DNA of 64,000 nucleotides from RPQJ01 sp963712815 (GTDB lineage: Bacteria > Pseudomonadota > Gammaproteobacteria > Steroidobacterales > Steroidobacteraceae), in assembly GCA_963712815.1 (NCBI GenBank), contig CAVQJL010000003.1:1-64000 (forward strand). Reading direction: 5' to 3'. The notes beneath the pieces are model-generated. The model was given only the letters and a program-made list of their open reading frames with translations, was not told the origin of the DNA and did not search any database. Shown here one piece after another: positions 57,201 through 64,000 of this stretch; position 1 is the stretch's first letter; each line of letters starts with the position of its first letter. The translations under genes were made by a program, and so were the position numbers.

Positions 57201-60027
57201 GCAGCTCGTTCAGGCCCGCGCCTACTGGCGGCTGAAAGGGCTCGTCGTGGACCTCGTGATCTGGACCGAGGATCAGTCCGGCTATCGACAGCAGCTCCAC
57301 GATGCGATCATGGGCCTGATCGCGGCCGGCGTCGAAGCGAACGTGCTCGACCGTCCCGGCGGCATCTTCGTGCGGCACTCCGACCACATATCCCTGGAAG
57401 ACCGGCTGCTGCTGCAGTCGGTCGCGCGAATCATCATCGTCGACAGCCGCGGCAGCCTCTCGGAGCATCTCAAGCGTCGGCGCGCGCCCGAGGCGGATAT
57501 TCCCGACCTGCAGACCGTCACGACGCGCGCGTCCGTGGCGCCGGCGGCCACGATTTCACCGCGCGCCGACCTGATTCTGACTAACGACATCGGCGGCTTC
57601 ACGCGGGACGGGCGCGAATACGTCGTCACGCTCACGCCCGGGCGCACCACGCCGGCACCGTGGGTCAACGTGCTCGCCAACCCGCAATTCGGGACGGTGG
57701 TGTCCGAGAACGGCGGCGGCTACACGTGGAGCGAAAACGCACACGAGTATCGCGTGACTCCGTGGCACAACGATCCCGTCACGGACGCAAGTGGCGAGGC
57801 GCTCTACCTGCGCGACGAGGAGACCGGGCGGTTCTGGTCGCCGACGCCATTGCCGGCACCCGGCGCAGGCACGTACGTCAGCCGGCACGGCTTCGGATAC
57901 AGCGTCTTCGAGCATGACACCGCCGGCATCCATTCAGCGATGACGGTCCACGTCGCCACGGACGCCCCGGTCAAGTTCTCGGTGCTGAAAGTCCGCAACG
58001 ACTCGGGGCAGGCCCGTCGACTGTCAGCGACCGGCTACGTCGAATGGGTCCTCGGCGATTTGCGACCGAAGTGCGCGATGCACGTGACGACCGAGATCGA
58101 TGCGGCGACTGGAGCGCTCTTCGCGCGCAACCCGTACAACTCCGAGTTCCCCGATCGAGTCGCCTTCTTCGATGTCGACGAGACCAGCCGGACGCTCACC
58201 GGTGATCGAGGAGAGTTCTTGGGCCGCAACGGGTCGCTGCGGAAGCCCGCGGCGATGACGCGCGCACGCCTGTCGGGCAAGGTGGGTGCCGCCCTCGATC
58301 CCTGCGCTGCGATACAGGTCGGCTTCGATCTCGCGCCCGGGCAGGAGCGGCAGATCGTTTTTCGCATGGGCGTCGGCGGGAGCATCGACGAAGCCCGCGC
58401 GCACGTGGCCCGGTTCCGCGGCACGGCAGCCACGCGAGCTGCGCTCGAATCGGTCTGGAATTACTGGAAGCGGACGCTCGGCGCCGTGCAGGTGGAGACG
58501 CCCGACGAATCGATCAACGTGCTGGCCAACGGCTGGCTCGTCTACCAGACGCTGGCCTGCCGCCTCTGGGCACGCAGTGGGTACTACCAGTCAGGCGGCG
58601 CGTTCGGATTCCGCGACCAGCTGCAGGACGTCATGGCGCTCGTGCACACGGAGCCCGGCCTGGTCCGCGCACACCTGCTGCTGTGCGCCAGCCGGCAGTT
58701 CATCGAGGGCGACGTCCAGCACTGGTGGCATCCGCCACTCGGTCGCGGCGTACGCACGCACTGCTCGGACGATTACCTCTGGCTGCCGCTTGCGACCTGT
58801 CGCTACGTATTCGCGACCGGGGATACGGGGGTCCTCGACGAGACCGTGCCGTTTCTCGAAGGACGCGGGGTCAACCCCGGGGACGAGTCCTACTACGACC
58901 TGCCCGGCCGGTCGCGCGAGTCCGCCTCGCTGTACGAGCATTGCGTCCGTGCAGTTCGCCACGGGTTCAGGTTCGGGGAGCACGGCCTGCCGCTGATCGG
59001 CTCCGGGGACTGGAACGACGGCATGAACAGGGTCGGCATCCACGGCAAGGGTGAGAGCGTCTGGCTCGCCTTCTTCCTCTGCGAGGTGCTGCGACAGTTC
59101 GCACGTCTCGCCCGACAGCGCGACGATGCCGCGTTCGCGGAAGAATGCGATGCCGTCTCGCAGCAGCTGCGCGAGAGCATCGATCGGCACGCGTGGGACG
59201 GCGCGTGGTACCGCCGCGCGTACTTCGACGACGGGACGCCGCTCGGCTCGGCATCGAATCCCGAGTGCCGGATCGATTCCATCGCCCAGAGCTGGTCGGT
59301 GCTTTCCGGAGCGGGCGACGCCGATCGTTCGCGCCAGGCCATGGACGCGGTGGACGAGCACCTCGTCAGGCGACGCGACGGACTGGTGCAGCTGCTCGAT
59401 CCACCCTTCGACGAGTCGAGCCTCGACCCCGGCTACATCCGCGGCTACGTGCCCGGCGTGCGGGAGAACGGCGGGCAGTACACCCATGCGGCGATCTGGG
59501 CCTCGATGGCGTTCGCTGCGCTGGGTGACCGTGCGCGCGCCTGGGAACTGCTGACGATCATCAATCCCGTGAACCACTCGCTGTCGGAGGACGCGGCGGA
59601 GCGGTACAAGGTCGAGCCGTACGTCGTCGCCGCCGACGTCTACGCGTCATCGTCGCACGTGGGGCGTGGCGGATGGACCTGGTACACGGGCTCGGCGGGC
59701 TGGATGTACCGCCTGATCCTCGAGTCGCTGCTCGGCCTGCGCCTCGAAGTCGACAGGCTTCGTTTCGAGCCGTGCCTGCCACCGCACTGGCCGTCCTTCA
59801 CCATCCACTACCGCTATCGGGAGACTCATTACCGGATCGTCGTCACCCAGTCGACGGGGACCGACGGGACGGCGTCCGACGCGATCACGGTCGTAGTCGA
59901 CGGCACGGTTCAACCCGACGCCACGGTGCCGCTAGTCGATGACGGACGGGTGCACGCTGTCGAAGTCAGGCTCGATGGCGATACTCCCGCCCTGGCCGAG
60001 TCGACCGGCCCGTTCACGCCGACGTGA
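51214..60027 (+). CDS. ndvB: Cyclic beta-1,2-glucan synthase (GT84-GH94), intact 2937 residues
   Basis: A giant inner-membrane enzyme that makes cyclic beta-1,2-glucans, periplasmic osmoregulatory and envelope glucans. An N-terminal helical region (residues 1-430) is followed by two helices near 436-495. The GT84 domain (about 500-830) carries FGLLTDFKDAPAESM, FERKRGKLADLNWLL and LDTDTQLPRDAARQF. Helices near 836-890 and 964-1008 (AVALATIAFLATARPMVLGL) span the membrane. A glycoamylase-like domain (about 1030-1620; WGMSESGYNMVDANLNYQYR) is followed by two GH94 sandwich domains near 1640-1900 and 2118-2400, and the GH94 catalytic barrel (GLPLIGSGDWNDGMNRVG near 2591). UDP-glucose is the donor. 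The frame is perfect across 8.8 kb. Length matches Brucella/Agrobacterium homologues of about 2800-2900 residues. Confidence 0.93.
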   Translation: MNSKRDGLLARLRRVAPWSRPRGLALDASLAEPPLRSELFSADQMEQHGRYLAESHVLATGPAPDQLLPRLAANEQILLRVFEQLTDAVTAGRRVTPASDWLLDNFYLIEEQIRTARRHLPRNYSRELPRLANGASAGFPRVWDIALETIAHGDGRVDLEGLTRFIAAYEGVSPLNLGELWAIPIMLRLALIENLRRVALRIAAGRLDRDLAGEWARAMITTIDQDPKSLILVVADMARSKPPMSAPFVSEFVRGLQGQSPALALALTWVEQRLAEDGLSTEQLVQSGNQIQAADQVTIGNTIGSLRFLASVDWRSFVEFMSVVDQALRGAPDDCYARMDFETRNCYRRVIERIARRSEHSEREVAEAALRLARDAAERMDADDGDRARRAHVGYYLVGHGLEELERVVRYRRTQADVLRDTVGRMPRLAYLGSITLVTASITGLLWSIAHADGVAGWRLTLVVVVAAIASSQLAVALVNWLATLLVTPRALPRMDFSGGIPASSSALVVIPTMISSTSDIDELVEALEVRFLANRDANLRFGLLTDFKDAPAESMPEDGPLLEHAARRIDALNAIYCCDAFFLFHRPRRWNPAERAWMGFERKRGKLADLNWLLRDAGPTDASGRFSLVVGNTKLLAGIRYVITLDTDTQLPRDAARQFVGTMVHPLNRPVFDDRLGRVTAGHGILQPRVSPSLPGTNRSRYARMHSGEPGIDPYTRTVSDVYQDLFDEGSFIGKGIYDVDAFERVLSGRFPDNRILSHDLLEGCYARSGLVSDLELFEDYPATYASDTARRHRWIRGDWQIASWLLPRVPGHAGQPYRNPLSALSRWKIADNLRRSLVPIALLLLLLAAWTELPSMLAWTLVVVGIVLVPPLLDSVRQLFRKPPEATLRQHLDATLRTAAARCAHAGLTLACLPYEAYVSADAVVRTTWRTLVSRRRLLEWSPFSAHAGTDGPGLLSSIRSMWMAPAVALATIAFLATARPMVLGLAAPILLLWLVAPGITWWLSRPLVRPESRLTHPQQEFLQLLARRTWAFFETFVGPDDNWLPPDNVQQQPGPVVAHRTSPTNMGLALLANLVAHDFGYLPTGRLVERTARSLRSMASLERHRGHLYNWYDTRSLQPLLPMYVSTVDSGNLAAHLLTLRVGLLALPDEPIVPPRVFAGLGDTLGVLTQLQAGDATKHQVELRRELDLAIAAGVTTPEDARRRLDRLVVLAGQLAATGGSAADATPADEIPQSDWTRVLLDQCQAARDDLAARARWTSLASPPAGLETVLPHARVPTLRELALLEDRVLPIVERELGAEHDASTHAWLRDFQAEIAASSALARHDIATIEELARQTDALATPDFDFLYDTSRRLLTIGYNVTERRRDPSYYDLLASEARLCSFLAIAQGQLPQENWFALGRLLTVAGGEPVLVSWSGSMFEYLMPLLVMPEFPNTLLEQTGRSAVRRQIEYGNQRGVPWGMSESGYNMVDANLNYQYRAFGVPGLGLQRGLADDLVVAPYASALALMIEPEAACENLWRLAAEGMLGQFGMYEAVDYTPSRIPRGQSMAVVRSYMAHHQGMSLLSIADLLLDHPLQRRFASDPQCQATLMLLHERIPKAAPFRAHRVESPLTHAPTETAAPQVRVINHPDTPVPEVQLLSNGRYHVLVTAAGGGYSRWNDVAVTRWQEDPTRDHWGSFCYIRDTATGTFWSNTAQPVAKRPEHYEAVFTEGRAEFHRQDRVDNSLIETRTEIVVSPEDDIELRRIRLINRSGRRRTVEVTSYAEVVLAAPMADALHPAFGKLFVQTEIVRSKRAVLCTRRSRADGEQSGWLFHLMTVTGVATGEMSFETDRARFVGRGRSLADPRALAEHGRLSGIQGSVLDPVAAIRQVIELEPDATATIDLFTGAAAARETAEHLIDRYQDRHLADRVFDLAWTHNQVVLQQFGISEAQAQEYERLAGSVIFANAAMRADAGVILRNRRGQAGLWGYSISGDLPIVLLQIADLANIGLVRQLVQARAYWRLKGLVVDLVIWTEDQSGYRQQLHDAIMGLIAAGVEANVLDRPGGIFVRHSDHISLEDRLLLQSVARIIIVDSRGSLSEHLKRRRAPEADIPDLQTVTTRASVAPAATISPRADLILTNDIGGFTRDGREYVVTLTPGRTTPAPWVNVLANPQFGTVVSENGGGYTWSENAHEYRVTPWHNDPVTDASGEALYLRDEETGRFWSPTPLPAPGAGTYVSRHGFGYSVFEHDTAGIHSAMTVHVATDAPVKFSVLKVRNDSGQARRLSATGYVEWVLGDLRPKCAMHVTTEIDAATGALFARNPYNSEFPDRVAFFDVDETSRTLTGDRGEFLGRNGSLRKPAAMTRARLSGKVGAALDPCAAIQVGFDLAPGQERQIVFRMGVGGSIDEARAHVARFRGTAATRAALESVWNYWKRTLGAVQVETPDESINVLANGWLVYQTLACRLWARSGYYQSGGAFGFRDQLQDVMALVHTEPGLVRAHLLLCASRQFIEGDVQHWWHPPLGRGVRTHCSDDYLWLPLATCRYVFATGDTGVLDETVPFLEGRGVNPGDESYYDLPGRSRESASLYEHCVRAVRHGFRFGEHGLPLIGSGDWNDGMNRVGIHGKGESVWLAFFLCEVLRQFARLARQRDDAAFAEECDAVSQQLRESIDRHAWDGAWYRRAYFDDGTPLGSASNPECRIDSIAQSWSVLSGAGDADRSRQAMDAVDEHLVRRRDGLVQLLDPPFDESSLDPGYIRGYVPGVRENGGQYTHAAIWASMAFAALGDRARAWELLTIINPVNHSLSEDAAERYKVEPYVVAADVYASSSHVGRGGWTWYTGSAGWMYRLILESLLGLRLEVDRLRFEPCLPPHWPSFTIHYRYRETHYRIVVTQSTGTDGTASDAITVVVDGTVQPDATVPLVDDGRVHAVEVRLDGDTPALAESTGPFTPT

Positions 60028-60208
60028 GGTGCAGCGATTCGACGGTGACGTGCTTGCCCCCTGGTCGACGGCAGGACAGACCCGTCGGGATCGTCAGCGT
60101 CGAAGAGCGCGGACGACGAGAGGCGTATACAGCAGCGCAAGCGGCCTCGCCGGCAGGCTCCCGGCAGGGCGAACGCTGCGTACGGGAGCCACGGCGGCAC
60201 GCCTGACT

Positions 60209-60230
60209 GGATCCGCGGGCACGCGGATCC
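60209..60230. repeat. Inverted repeat (GGATCCGCG arms)
   Basis: GGATCCGCG-GGCA-CGCGGATCC is a perfect 9-bp stem with a 4-nt loop, 182 nt after the glucan synthase stop. It has no following T-run, so if it is a terminator it is atypical; it may also be a protein-binding dyad. Confidence 0.5.
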
Positions 60231-60292
60231 CCGGCGGATGACCACGTACCGCGTTACGGACGCCGACGCAACAACGGGTCACCAGGGTCCAG

Positions 60293-60391
60293 TCAATCAC
60301 GTCGAAAGTCCTCGATCACCTGGGCCATGAACAGGAACCCCGTGGCAAACAGCGTTGCGATACCAAAGCCGACGCCGATAGAAATAAACAT
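60293..60391 (-). CDS. Candidate 32-residue single-helix membrane protein
   Basis: A short minus-strand frame starting at ATG 60391 with GGAG 6 nt upstream (GGAGATTTCATG). The product reads FISIGVGFGIATLFATGFLF, then MAQVIEDFRRD: one membrane helix with a charged C-terminus, typical of small regulatory membrane proteins. Its base composition (AT-richer than neighbours) and proper ribosome site support expression, but no homologue is known to me, so it remains a candidate. Confidence 0.4.
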   Translation of the reverse strand: MFISIGVGFGIATLFATGFLFMAQVIEDFRRD

Positions 60392-60706
60392 GAAATCTCC
60401 AGGAAGCCAATGATGCCGGCGACCCGCGTGCGAGCCGACGGCGGAGGGTCCCGCCAGGCTGCGCAGGACAGACATGATCGAATACGGTCCAATCGCGTGC
60501 ATCTCACACGTAATGAGGTACGAACACGGCCGAGCTTCAGGGAAGCGGGTACTTGGACCCGATTTCGCGACGGCGCAGAGAACCTGCCAAGCCGTCATTG
60601 CTGAACAGCGGAGCGCAGTATACGTGATCGCAACCACCAATGCTGCACTGCCGCATCGCCTTCGCAACGCCGCAACAAGAACCCCGGCACGCGGCCGGGG
60701 TCGTTG

Positions 60707-60917
60707 TCGCACAGGGCGCGGTCGCTGCGCCCGTGGTGGTGTCGATCGTCGCCCACTGGCCGACTCCACCGCCACTGTAGAGAGCCGCGTACAGGGTGCC
60801 GGTCGAGAAATCGAAGTCCATGCCATGCGCAAAATTGAGGTTGATTCCGAGCGCGCCGATGAACGTGCTGGCGCCCGTCAAGCGCGGCAAGCGCACGGGA
60901 CGCGCCTGCGAGGTGGC
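60707..60917 (-). pseudogene. Remnant of a secreted beta-propeller-like repeat protein
   Basis: A minus-strand segment reads PVRLPRLTGASTFIGALGIN, then LNFAHGMDFDFSTGTLYAAL and YSGGGVGQWATIDTTTGAAT, the pattern of DUF4394-type and choice-of-anchor secreted proteins that list values for a dataset. It has no signal, no start matching the family and breaks off into unrelated Cys-rich sequence, so it is a gene fragment. Confidence 0.45.
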
Positions 60918-61055
60918 CATGTGTTCGTGAGATGGGCATGTCGAGTCCTCAGGTTGTTTGCGTAGCACCTGGTGTCTGATCAAGCGCAGCGGGCCTCAAG
61001 ACCTAGCTGCAAGGGACGTGCCACCAAGAGCGGCGCGCGGTCATTGGCAAGGGAC

Positions 61056-61087
61056 TTGACTCTGGACTAGGGTCCAGAGTGCAGACT
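61056..61087 (+). promoter_or_regulatory. MerR-type operator/promoter of the metal-resistance operon
   Basis: A perfect 22-bp dyad (ACTCTGGAC-TAGG-GTCCAGAGT, 61059-61080) overlaps the -35 element TTGACT (61056-61061), with a possible -10 at 61082-61087 (CAGACT), giving a 20-bp spacer. A lengthened spacer spanned by a dyad is the hallmark of promoters activated by MerR-family proteins, which twist the DNA to realign the two hexamers. The regulator gene starts 30 nt downstream of the dyad, so the operon appears autoregulated. Confidence 0.8.
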
Positions 61088-61109
61088 GGCCTCCCACAGG
61101 AGATCGGGC

Positions 61110-61514
61110 ATGCCCACGTTCAGCATCGGCCAACTCGCGAACCGCGCAGGCGTCGCCATCGACACCGTCCGCTACTACGAACGCAACCAGCTGCTGGCGC
61201 CCGCCGACCGGCTCGAGTCGGGGTACCGTCGTTACGGCGACACCGAGCTCAAGCGGCTGCGGTTCATCCGGCGCGCGAAGGCGCTGGGCTTCACGCTGGC
61301 GGACATTCGCGGACTGCTGGACTTGGGCAACGAACGCAGCGTTGCCAAGGTCAAGCGCGCCGCCGAGGCGAAGCTCGCCGTCGTCGAGCGGCGACTCGCC
61401 GAGCTCGAGCGCATCCGCAATGGCCTCAAGTCGCTCGTTGCCGCGTGCCCTGGCCACGGTCGCGCCGAGGCTTGCCCGATCCTCAATGCACTCAACGAGG
61501 AGGAAGCGCCATGA
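61110..61514 (+). CDS. MerR-family metal-responsive regulator (CueR-like)
   Basis: A 134-residue regulator starting at ATG 61110 with an AGGAG site. The winged helix is FSIGQLANRAGVAIDTVRYY and ERNQLLAPADRLESGYRRYG; a dimer coiled coil (EAKLAVVERRLAELERIRNG) leads to the metal loop VAACPGHGRAEACPIL, with two cysteines nine positions apart. CueR proteins have CX7C, ZntR proteins more; the extended loop and the adjacent copper pump point to a monovalent-metal (Cu, Ag or Au) sensor. The stop overlaps the pump start as ATGA. Confidence 0.88.
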   Translation: MPTFSIGQLANRAGVAIDTVRYYERNQLLAPADRLESGYRRYGDTELKRLRFIRRAKALGFTLADIRGLLDLGNERSVAKVKRAAEAKLAVVERRLAELERIRNGLKSLVAACPGHGRAEACPILNALNEEEAP

Positions 61515-63721
61515 AGGCTCACCACGATCGCCCTGCACACGAGTGCAGCCACGGACACGGCGGGACTGCGCCCAAGCCGACGCCGACCGCCGTCGAGTCG
61601 CGGAAGTCGCCTTCCGGAACAACCTACACGTGCCCCATGCACCCGGAGATCGTCCGCGACGAGCCGGGCAATTGCCCGATCTGCGGCATGGCGCTCGAGC
61701 CGGTCATGCCGGGCCTCGACGACGGCGACAACCCCGAGCTGGCCGACTTCAGGCGCCGCTTCTGGTGGACGCTGCCGCTGTCGATCCTGGTGCTGGTCGT
61801 GGCGATGTTCGGGCACGGCGTGAGCGCCGTGTCACCCACGGCTCGCACCTGGATCGAGTTCGCACTGACGGCACCGGTGGTGCTGTGGGCGGGCTGGCCG
61901 TTCTTCCAGCGCTGGGCACAGTCGATCGCGAACCGCAGTCCCAACATGTGGACGCTGATCGGGACCGGCGTGGGCGCCGCCTTCGGCTACAGCGTCGTCG
62001 CCACCCTGGCGCCCGACCTGTTTCCCGCCTCGTTCCGGGACCACGGGCGTGTCGCGGTCTACTTCGAGGCGGCCGCGATCATCGTGTCACTGACGCTGCT
62101 CGGGCAGATCCTCGAACTCAGGGCGCGCTCGAGCACGTCCGCCGCACTCAAGGCGTTGCTCGGCCTCGCGCCGAAGACGGCGCGGCGGCTGCAGGACGAT
62201 GGAACGGAAGAGGACATTCCCCTCACCCACGTCCACGTGGGCGATCGGCTGCGCGTGCGACCGGGCGAGAAGGTGCCCGTGGACGGCGAGGTGGTCGAGG
62301 GCCGCTCCAGTGTCGACGAGTCGATGCTCACGGGCGAACCGATTCCCGTCGAGAAGACGCGCGGCGCGAAGGTGATCGGCGCCACGATTAACGGCGTGGG
62401 CGCGCTCGTGATCCGCGCCGAAAAGGTCGGATCGGACACGGTCCTCGCGCAGATCGTGCAGCTGGTCGCCCAGGCACAGCGGTCCCGCGCGCCGATGCAG
62501 CGCCTGGCCGACAAGGTGAGTTTCTGGTTCGTTCTGGCAGTGCTGGCGATCGCGCTCGCGACGTTCGTGGCCTGGGGCGTCTTCGGACCGGAGCCGTCAT
62601 GGACCTTCGCCGTGGTCAACGCGGTGGCGGTGCTGATCATCGCCTGTCCCTGCGCGCTCGGGCTTGCGACACCCATGTCGATCATGGTGGCCACGGGCCG
62701 TGCGGCGCAGGCCGGCGTCCTGTTCCGCGATGCGGAAGCCATCGAGCGGCTGCGCACCATCGACACGCTGATCGTCGACAAGACGGGCACGCTGACGCAG
62801 GGACGGCCGGCCTTCCGCCAGGTGGTGGGTCATGGGGACTACTCCGCCGACGAGGTGCTGCGACTCGCGGCCAGCCTCGACCAGGGCAGTGAGCATCCGC
62901 TCGCCGACGCCATCGTGGCCGAGGGCCGGCGACGCAACCTGCCGCTGACGGCTGCGGAGGACTTCGAGTCGGTCACGGGTCTCGGCGTACGCGGGCGGGT
63001 CGACGGCAGGTCACTGGCCCTGGGCAGCGTCGAGCTGATGACGGAGGCCGGTGCGGATTTCGGCGCGCTCGCCGCCGAGGCCGAGCAGCTGCGGCTCGAG
63101 GGCGCCACCGCCATGTTCCTCGCGGTGGACGGTCACGCGGCGGGAGTCATCGCCGTCGCCGATCCGATCAAGGACAGCACGCCGGCAGCCGTGAAGGCCC
63201 TGCACGCGGACGGCATGCGCATCGTGATGGCGACGGGTGACAGCCGGACGACGGCGGACGCCGTCGCGCGCGAGCTGGGCCTCGACGAGGTGCATGGCGG
63301 CGTGCGTCCGCAGGACAAGGCCGAGCTGGTGGCGCGGCTGAAGTCGGAGGGCCGGCACGTCGCGATGGCCGGAGACGGCATCAACGACGCCCCTGCGCTG
63401 GCTGCCGCCGACGTCGGCATCGCCATGGGCACCGGCACGGACGTGGCCATGTCGAGCGCGCAGGTCACCCTCGTGAAGGGCGACCTGCGCGGCATCGAAC
63501 GGGCCCGGGAGATCTCGCGGGCCACGGTCACGAACATGAAGCAGAACCTGGGATTCGCATTCCTCTACAACGCGCTCGGGGTACCGGTCGCCGCTGGCCT
63601 GCTGTATCCGGTCTTCGGGTTGCTGCTGAGCCCGATGATTGCAGCACTCGCGATGAGCCTGTCCTCGGTGTCCGTGGTGGGGAATGCGCTGCGATTGCGG
63701 TCGAGACGATCGCCCGCATGA
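61511..63721 (+). CDS. copA: Copper-type P1B ATPase with N-terminal heavy-metal-binding domain
   Basis: A 736-residue metal-exporting ATPase. The N-terminus is His-rich (KAHHDRPAHECSHGHGG) and is followed by a heavy-metal-binding module (TYTCPMHPEIVRDEPGNCPI, CGMALEP), not a classical HMA domain. Eight helices surround the CPC ion motif IIACPCALGLATP (about residue 377). The phosphorylation site is DKTGTLTQGRP (about 423), the nucleotide site includes SEHPLADAIV and GDSRTT, and the hinge is AGDGINDAPALAAADVG (about 621). This is the CopA/CopB-like monovalent copper exporter type. It is translationally coupled to the MerR-type gene and so induced by its metal. Confidence 0.93.
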   Translation: MKAHHDRPAHECSHGHGGTAPKPTPTAVESRKSPSGTTYTCPMHPEIVRDEPGNCPICGMALEPVMPGLDDGDNPELADFRRRFWWTLPLSILVLVVAMFGHGVSAVSPTARTWIEFALTAPVVLWAGWPFFQRWAQSIANRSPNMWTLIGTGVGAAFGYSVVATLAPDLFPASFRDHGRVAVYFEAAAIIVSLTLLGQILELRARSSTSAALKALLGLAPKTARRLQDDGTEEDIPLTHVHVGDRLRVRPGEKVPVDGEVVEGRSSVDESMLTGEPIPVEKTRGAKVIGATINGVGALVIRAEKVGSDTVLAQIVQLVAQAQRSRAPMQRLADKVSFWFVLAVLAIALATFVAWGVFGPEPSWTFAVVNAVAVLIIACPCALGLATPMSIMVATGRAAQAGVLFRDAEAIERLRTIDTLIVDKTGTLTQGRPAFRQVVGHGDYSADEVLRLAASLDQGSEHPLADAIVAEGRRRNLPLTAAEDFESVTGLGVRGRVDGRSLALGSVELMTEAGADFGALAAEAEQLRLEGATAMFLAVDGHAAGVIAVADPIKDSTPAAVKALHADGMRIVMATGDSRTTADAVARELGLDEVHGGVRPQDKAELVARLKSEGRHVAMAGDGINDAPALAAADVGIAMGTGTDVAMSSAQVTLVKGDLRGIERAREISRATVTNMKQNLGFAFLYNALGVPVAAGLLYPVFGLLLSPMIAALAMSLSSVSVVGNALRLRSRRSPA

Positions 63722-63751
63722 CGCGGTGCCTGGCGGGCAATCCACCGGCGA

Positions 63752-64000
63752 CTAGGCGGGACGGTCCGCGGCGGACGCACGCCTCCCCTCCCGCCACTGC
63801 AGCAGCTCCACGAGAGCCGCGGGCAGAAACGTGAGCGTCACGATCGTCGAGCACACGAGACCCGACAGCACCACCACGCCGAGTCCGCGGTAGAGCTCGG
63901 TGCCGGCGCCTGGAATCAGCACCAGCGGCGCAAGGCCGAACACCGTCGTCAGCGTGGTCATCAGGATCGGCCGCAGGCGCGAGGCCACCGCCTGTTGCAC
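63752..64000 (-). CDS. RND efflux pump inner-membrane protein, C-terminal end
   Basis: The last 82 residues of a minus-strand gene cut by the right window edge. It reads RLRPILMTTLTTVFGLAPLV, LIPGAGTELYRGLGVVVLSG and LVCSTIVTLTFLPAALVELL, which is the final helix pair of HAE/HME-family RND transporters. The RP(I/V)LMTT and GLxPL motifs are standard. Substrate class (metal or drug) cannot be fixed from the tail. It converges with copA across 30 bp. Confidence 0.88.
   Translation of the reverse strand: MQQAVASRLRPILMTTLTTVFGLAPLVLIPGAGTELYRGLGVVVLSGLVCSTIVTLTFLPAALVELLQWREGRRASAADRPA

Larger units (their letters stand above)
60028..61109. other. Long intergenic region
   Basis: About 1.08 kb between the glucan synthase and the metal regulator. 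It contains a short hairpin (60209-60230), a plausible 32-residue minus-strand gene (60293-60391), a remnant of a secreted repeat protein (60707-60917, minus) and the metal-responsive promoter (61056-61087). I found no other gene, RNA or terminator that I can support. Confidence 0.5.

Noticed and set aside
54502..57468. 988-residue open frame on the minus strand
   Set aside because: Also antisense to ndvB with shadow-like composition; no start context or motif.

Overview
The window is very GC-rich (about 70 percent by eye) bacterial chromosome. Gene content fits a Gram-negative proteobacterium, most likely a gammaproteobacterium near the Xanthomonadales/Steroidobacterales: a TonB-dependent receptor, twin-arginine and Sec exported proteins, RND and P1B metal export, LAL-type LuxR regulation, OmpR-free TPR signalling proteins and a proteobacterial-type egtBD pair. 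The taxonomic assignment is inference; there is no rRNA, tRNA or CRISPR array in the window, and I saw no insertion sequence or phage.

Layout. 1-4.2 kb: the start of a periplasmic parvulin-type isomerase (cut by the window edge), an orphan TRAP substrate-binding protein and, divergently, a TonB-dependent receptor followed by a TPR-sulfotransferase. 5.9-17.3 kb: a long co-directional operon, tldD-tldE-DUF4159-moxR-DUF58-BatA-like-DUF4175-like-large membrane protein-carboxylesterase, with GTGA/ATGA stop-start overlaps in its second half. This is the MoxR ATPase / DUF58 / BatA type of envelope module with a TldD/E protease pair. 17.3-25.1 kb: M28 aminopeptidase, a CZB-GGDEF diguanylate cyclase, two tandem bactofilins, a TIR-TPR protein, a two-motif aspartic protease, a small membrane protein and a DksA/TraR-type zinc finger. 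25.2-32.7 kb: acyl-CoA ligase, DUF488, DUF2845, an acyltransferase, an exported catalase-peroxidase with an OxyR-like site upstream and a strong terminator downstream, and a membrane-bound TPR protein.

32.7-38.8 kb: malic enzyme, an MFS_3 exporter, a MetE-like protein, a methyltransferase and a decayed membrane-protein fragment. 38.8-43.3 kb: an ergothioneine cluster, egtB-egtD, followed immediately by an ABC ATPase and a fused substrate-binding/permease protein of the OpuC/EgtU type, so synthesis and transport of a betaine thiol appear to be in one operon. 43.4-50.9 kb: ferritin-like protein, a LuxR (LAL) regulator with DUF4242 and secreted neighbours, and a run of small stress-type envelope proteins (YqjD/YqjE/YqjK-like, EF-hand, lipoprotein, a two-TM protein). 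51.2-60.0 kb: one intact 2937-residue cyclic beta-1,2-glucan synthase. 60.0-61.1 kb: intergenic, with a candidate 32-residue membrane protein and a gene remnant. 61.1-64.0 kb: a MerR-type regulator with its dyad promoter, a copper P1B ATPase, and the tail of an RND pump.

The most unusual property of the sequence is a set of single-base frame changes, almost all gains of one base, concentrated in tldD (ten), tldE, moxR, katG, the MFS exporter, the TonB receptor and one small membrane gene, while other genes, including the 8.8 kb glucan synthase, are perfectly open. The protein sequence is well conserved on both sides of each shift. This looks more like clustered insertion-type sequence error than gene decay, but it cannot be settled from one sequence. 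An 11-bp perfect tandem duplication that splits the YqjD/YqjE-like gene is of a different kind and may be a real slippage event. Genes that cannot be read as one frame as written are typed pseudogene here purely as a description of the sequence.
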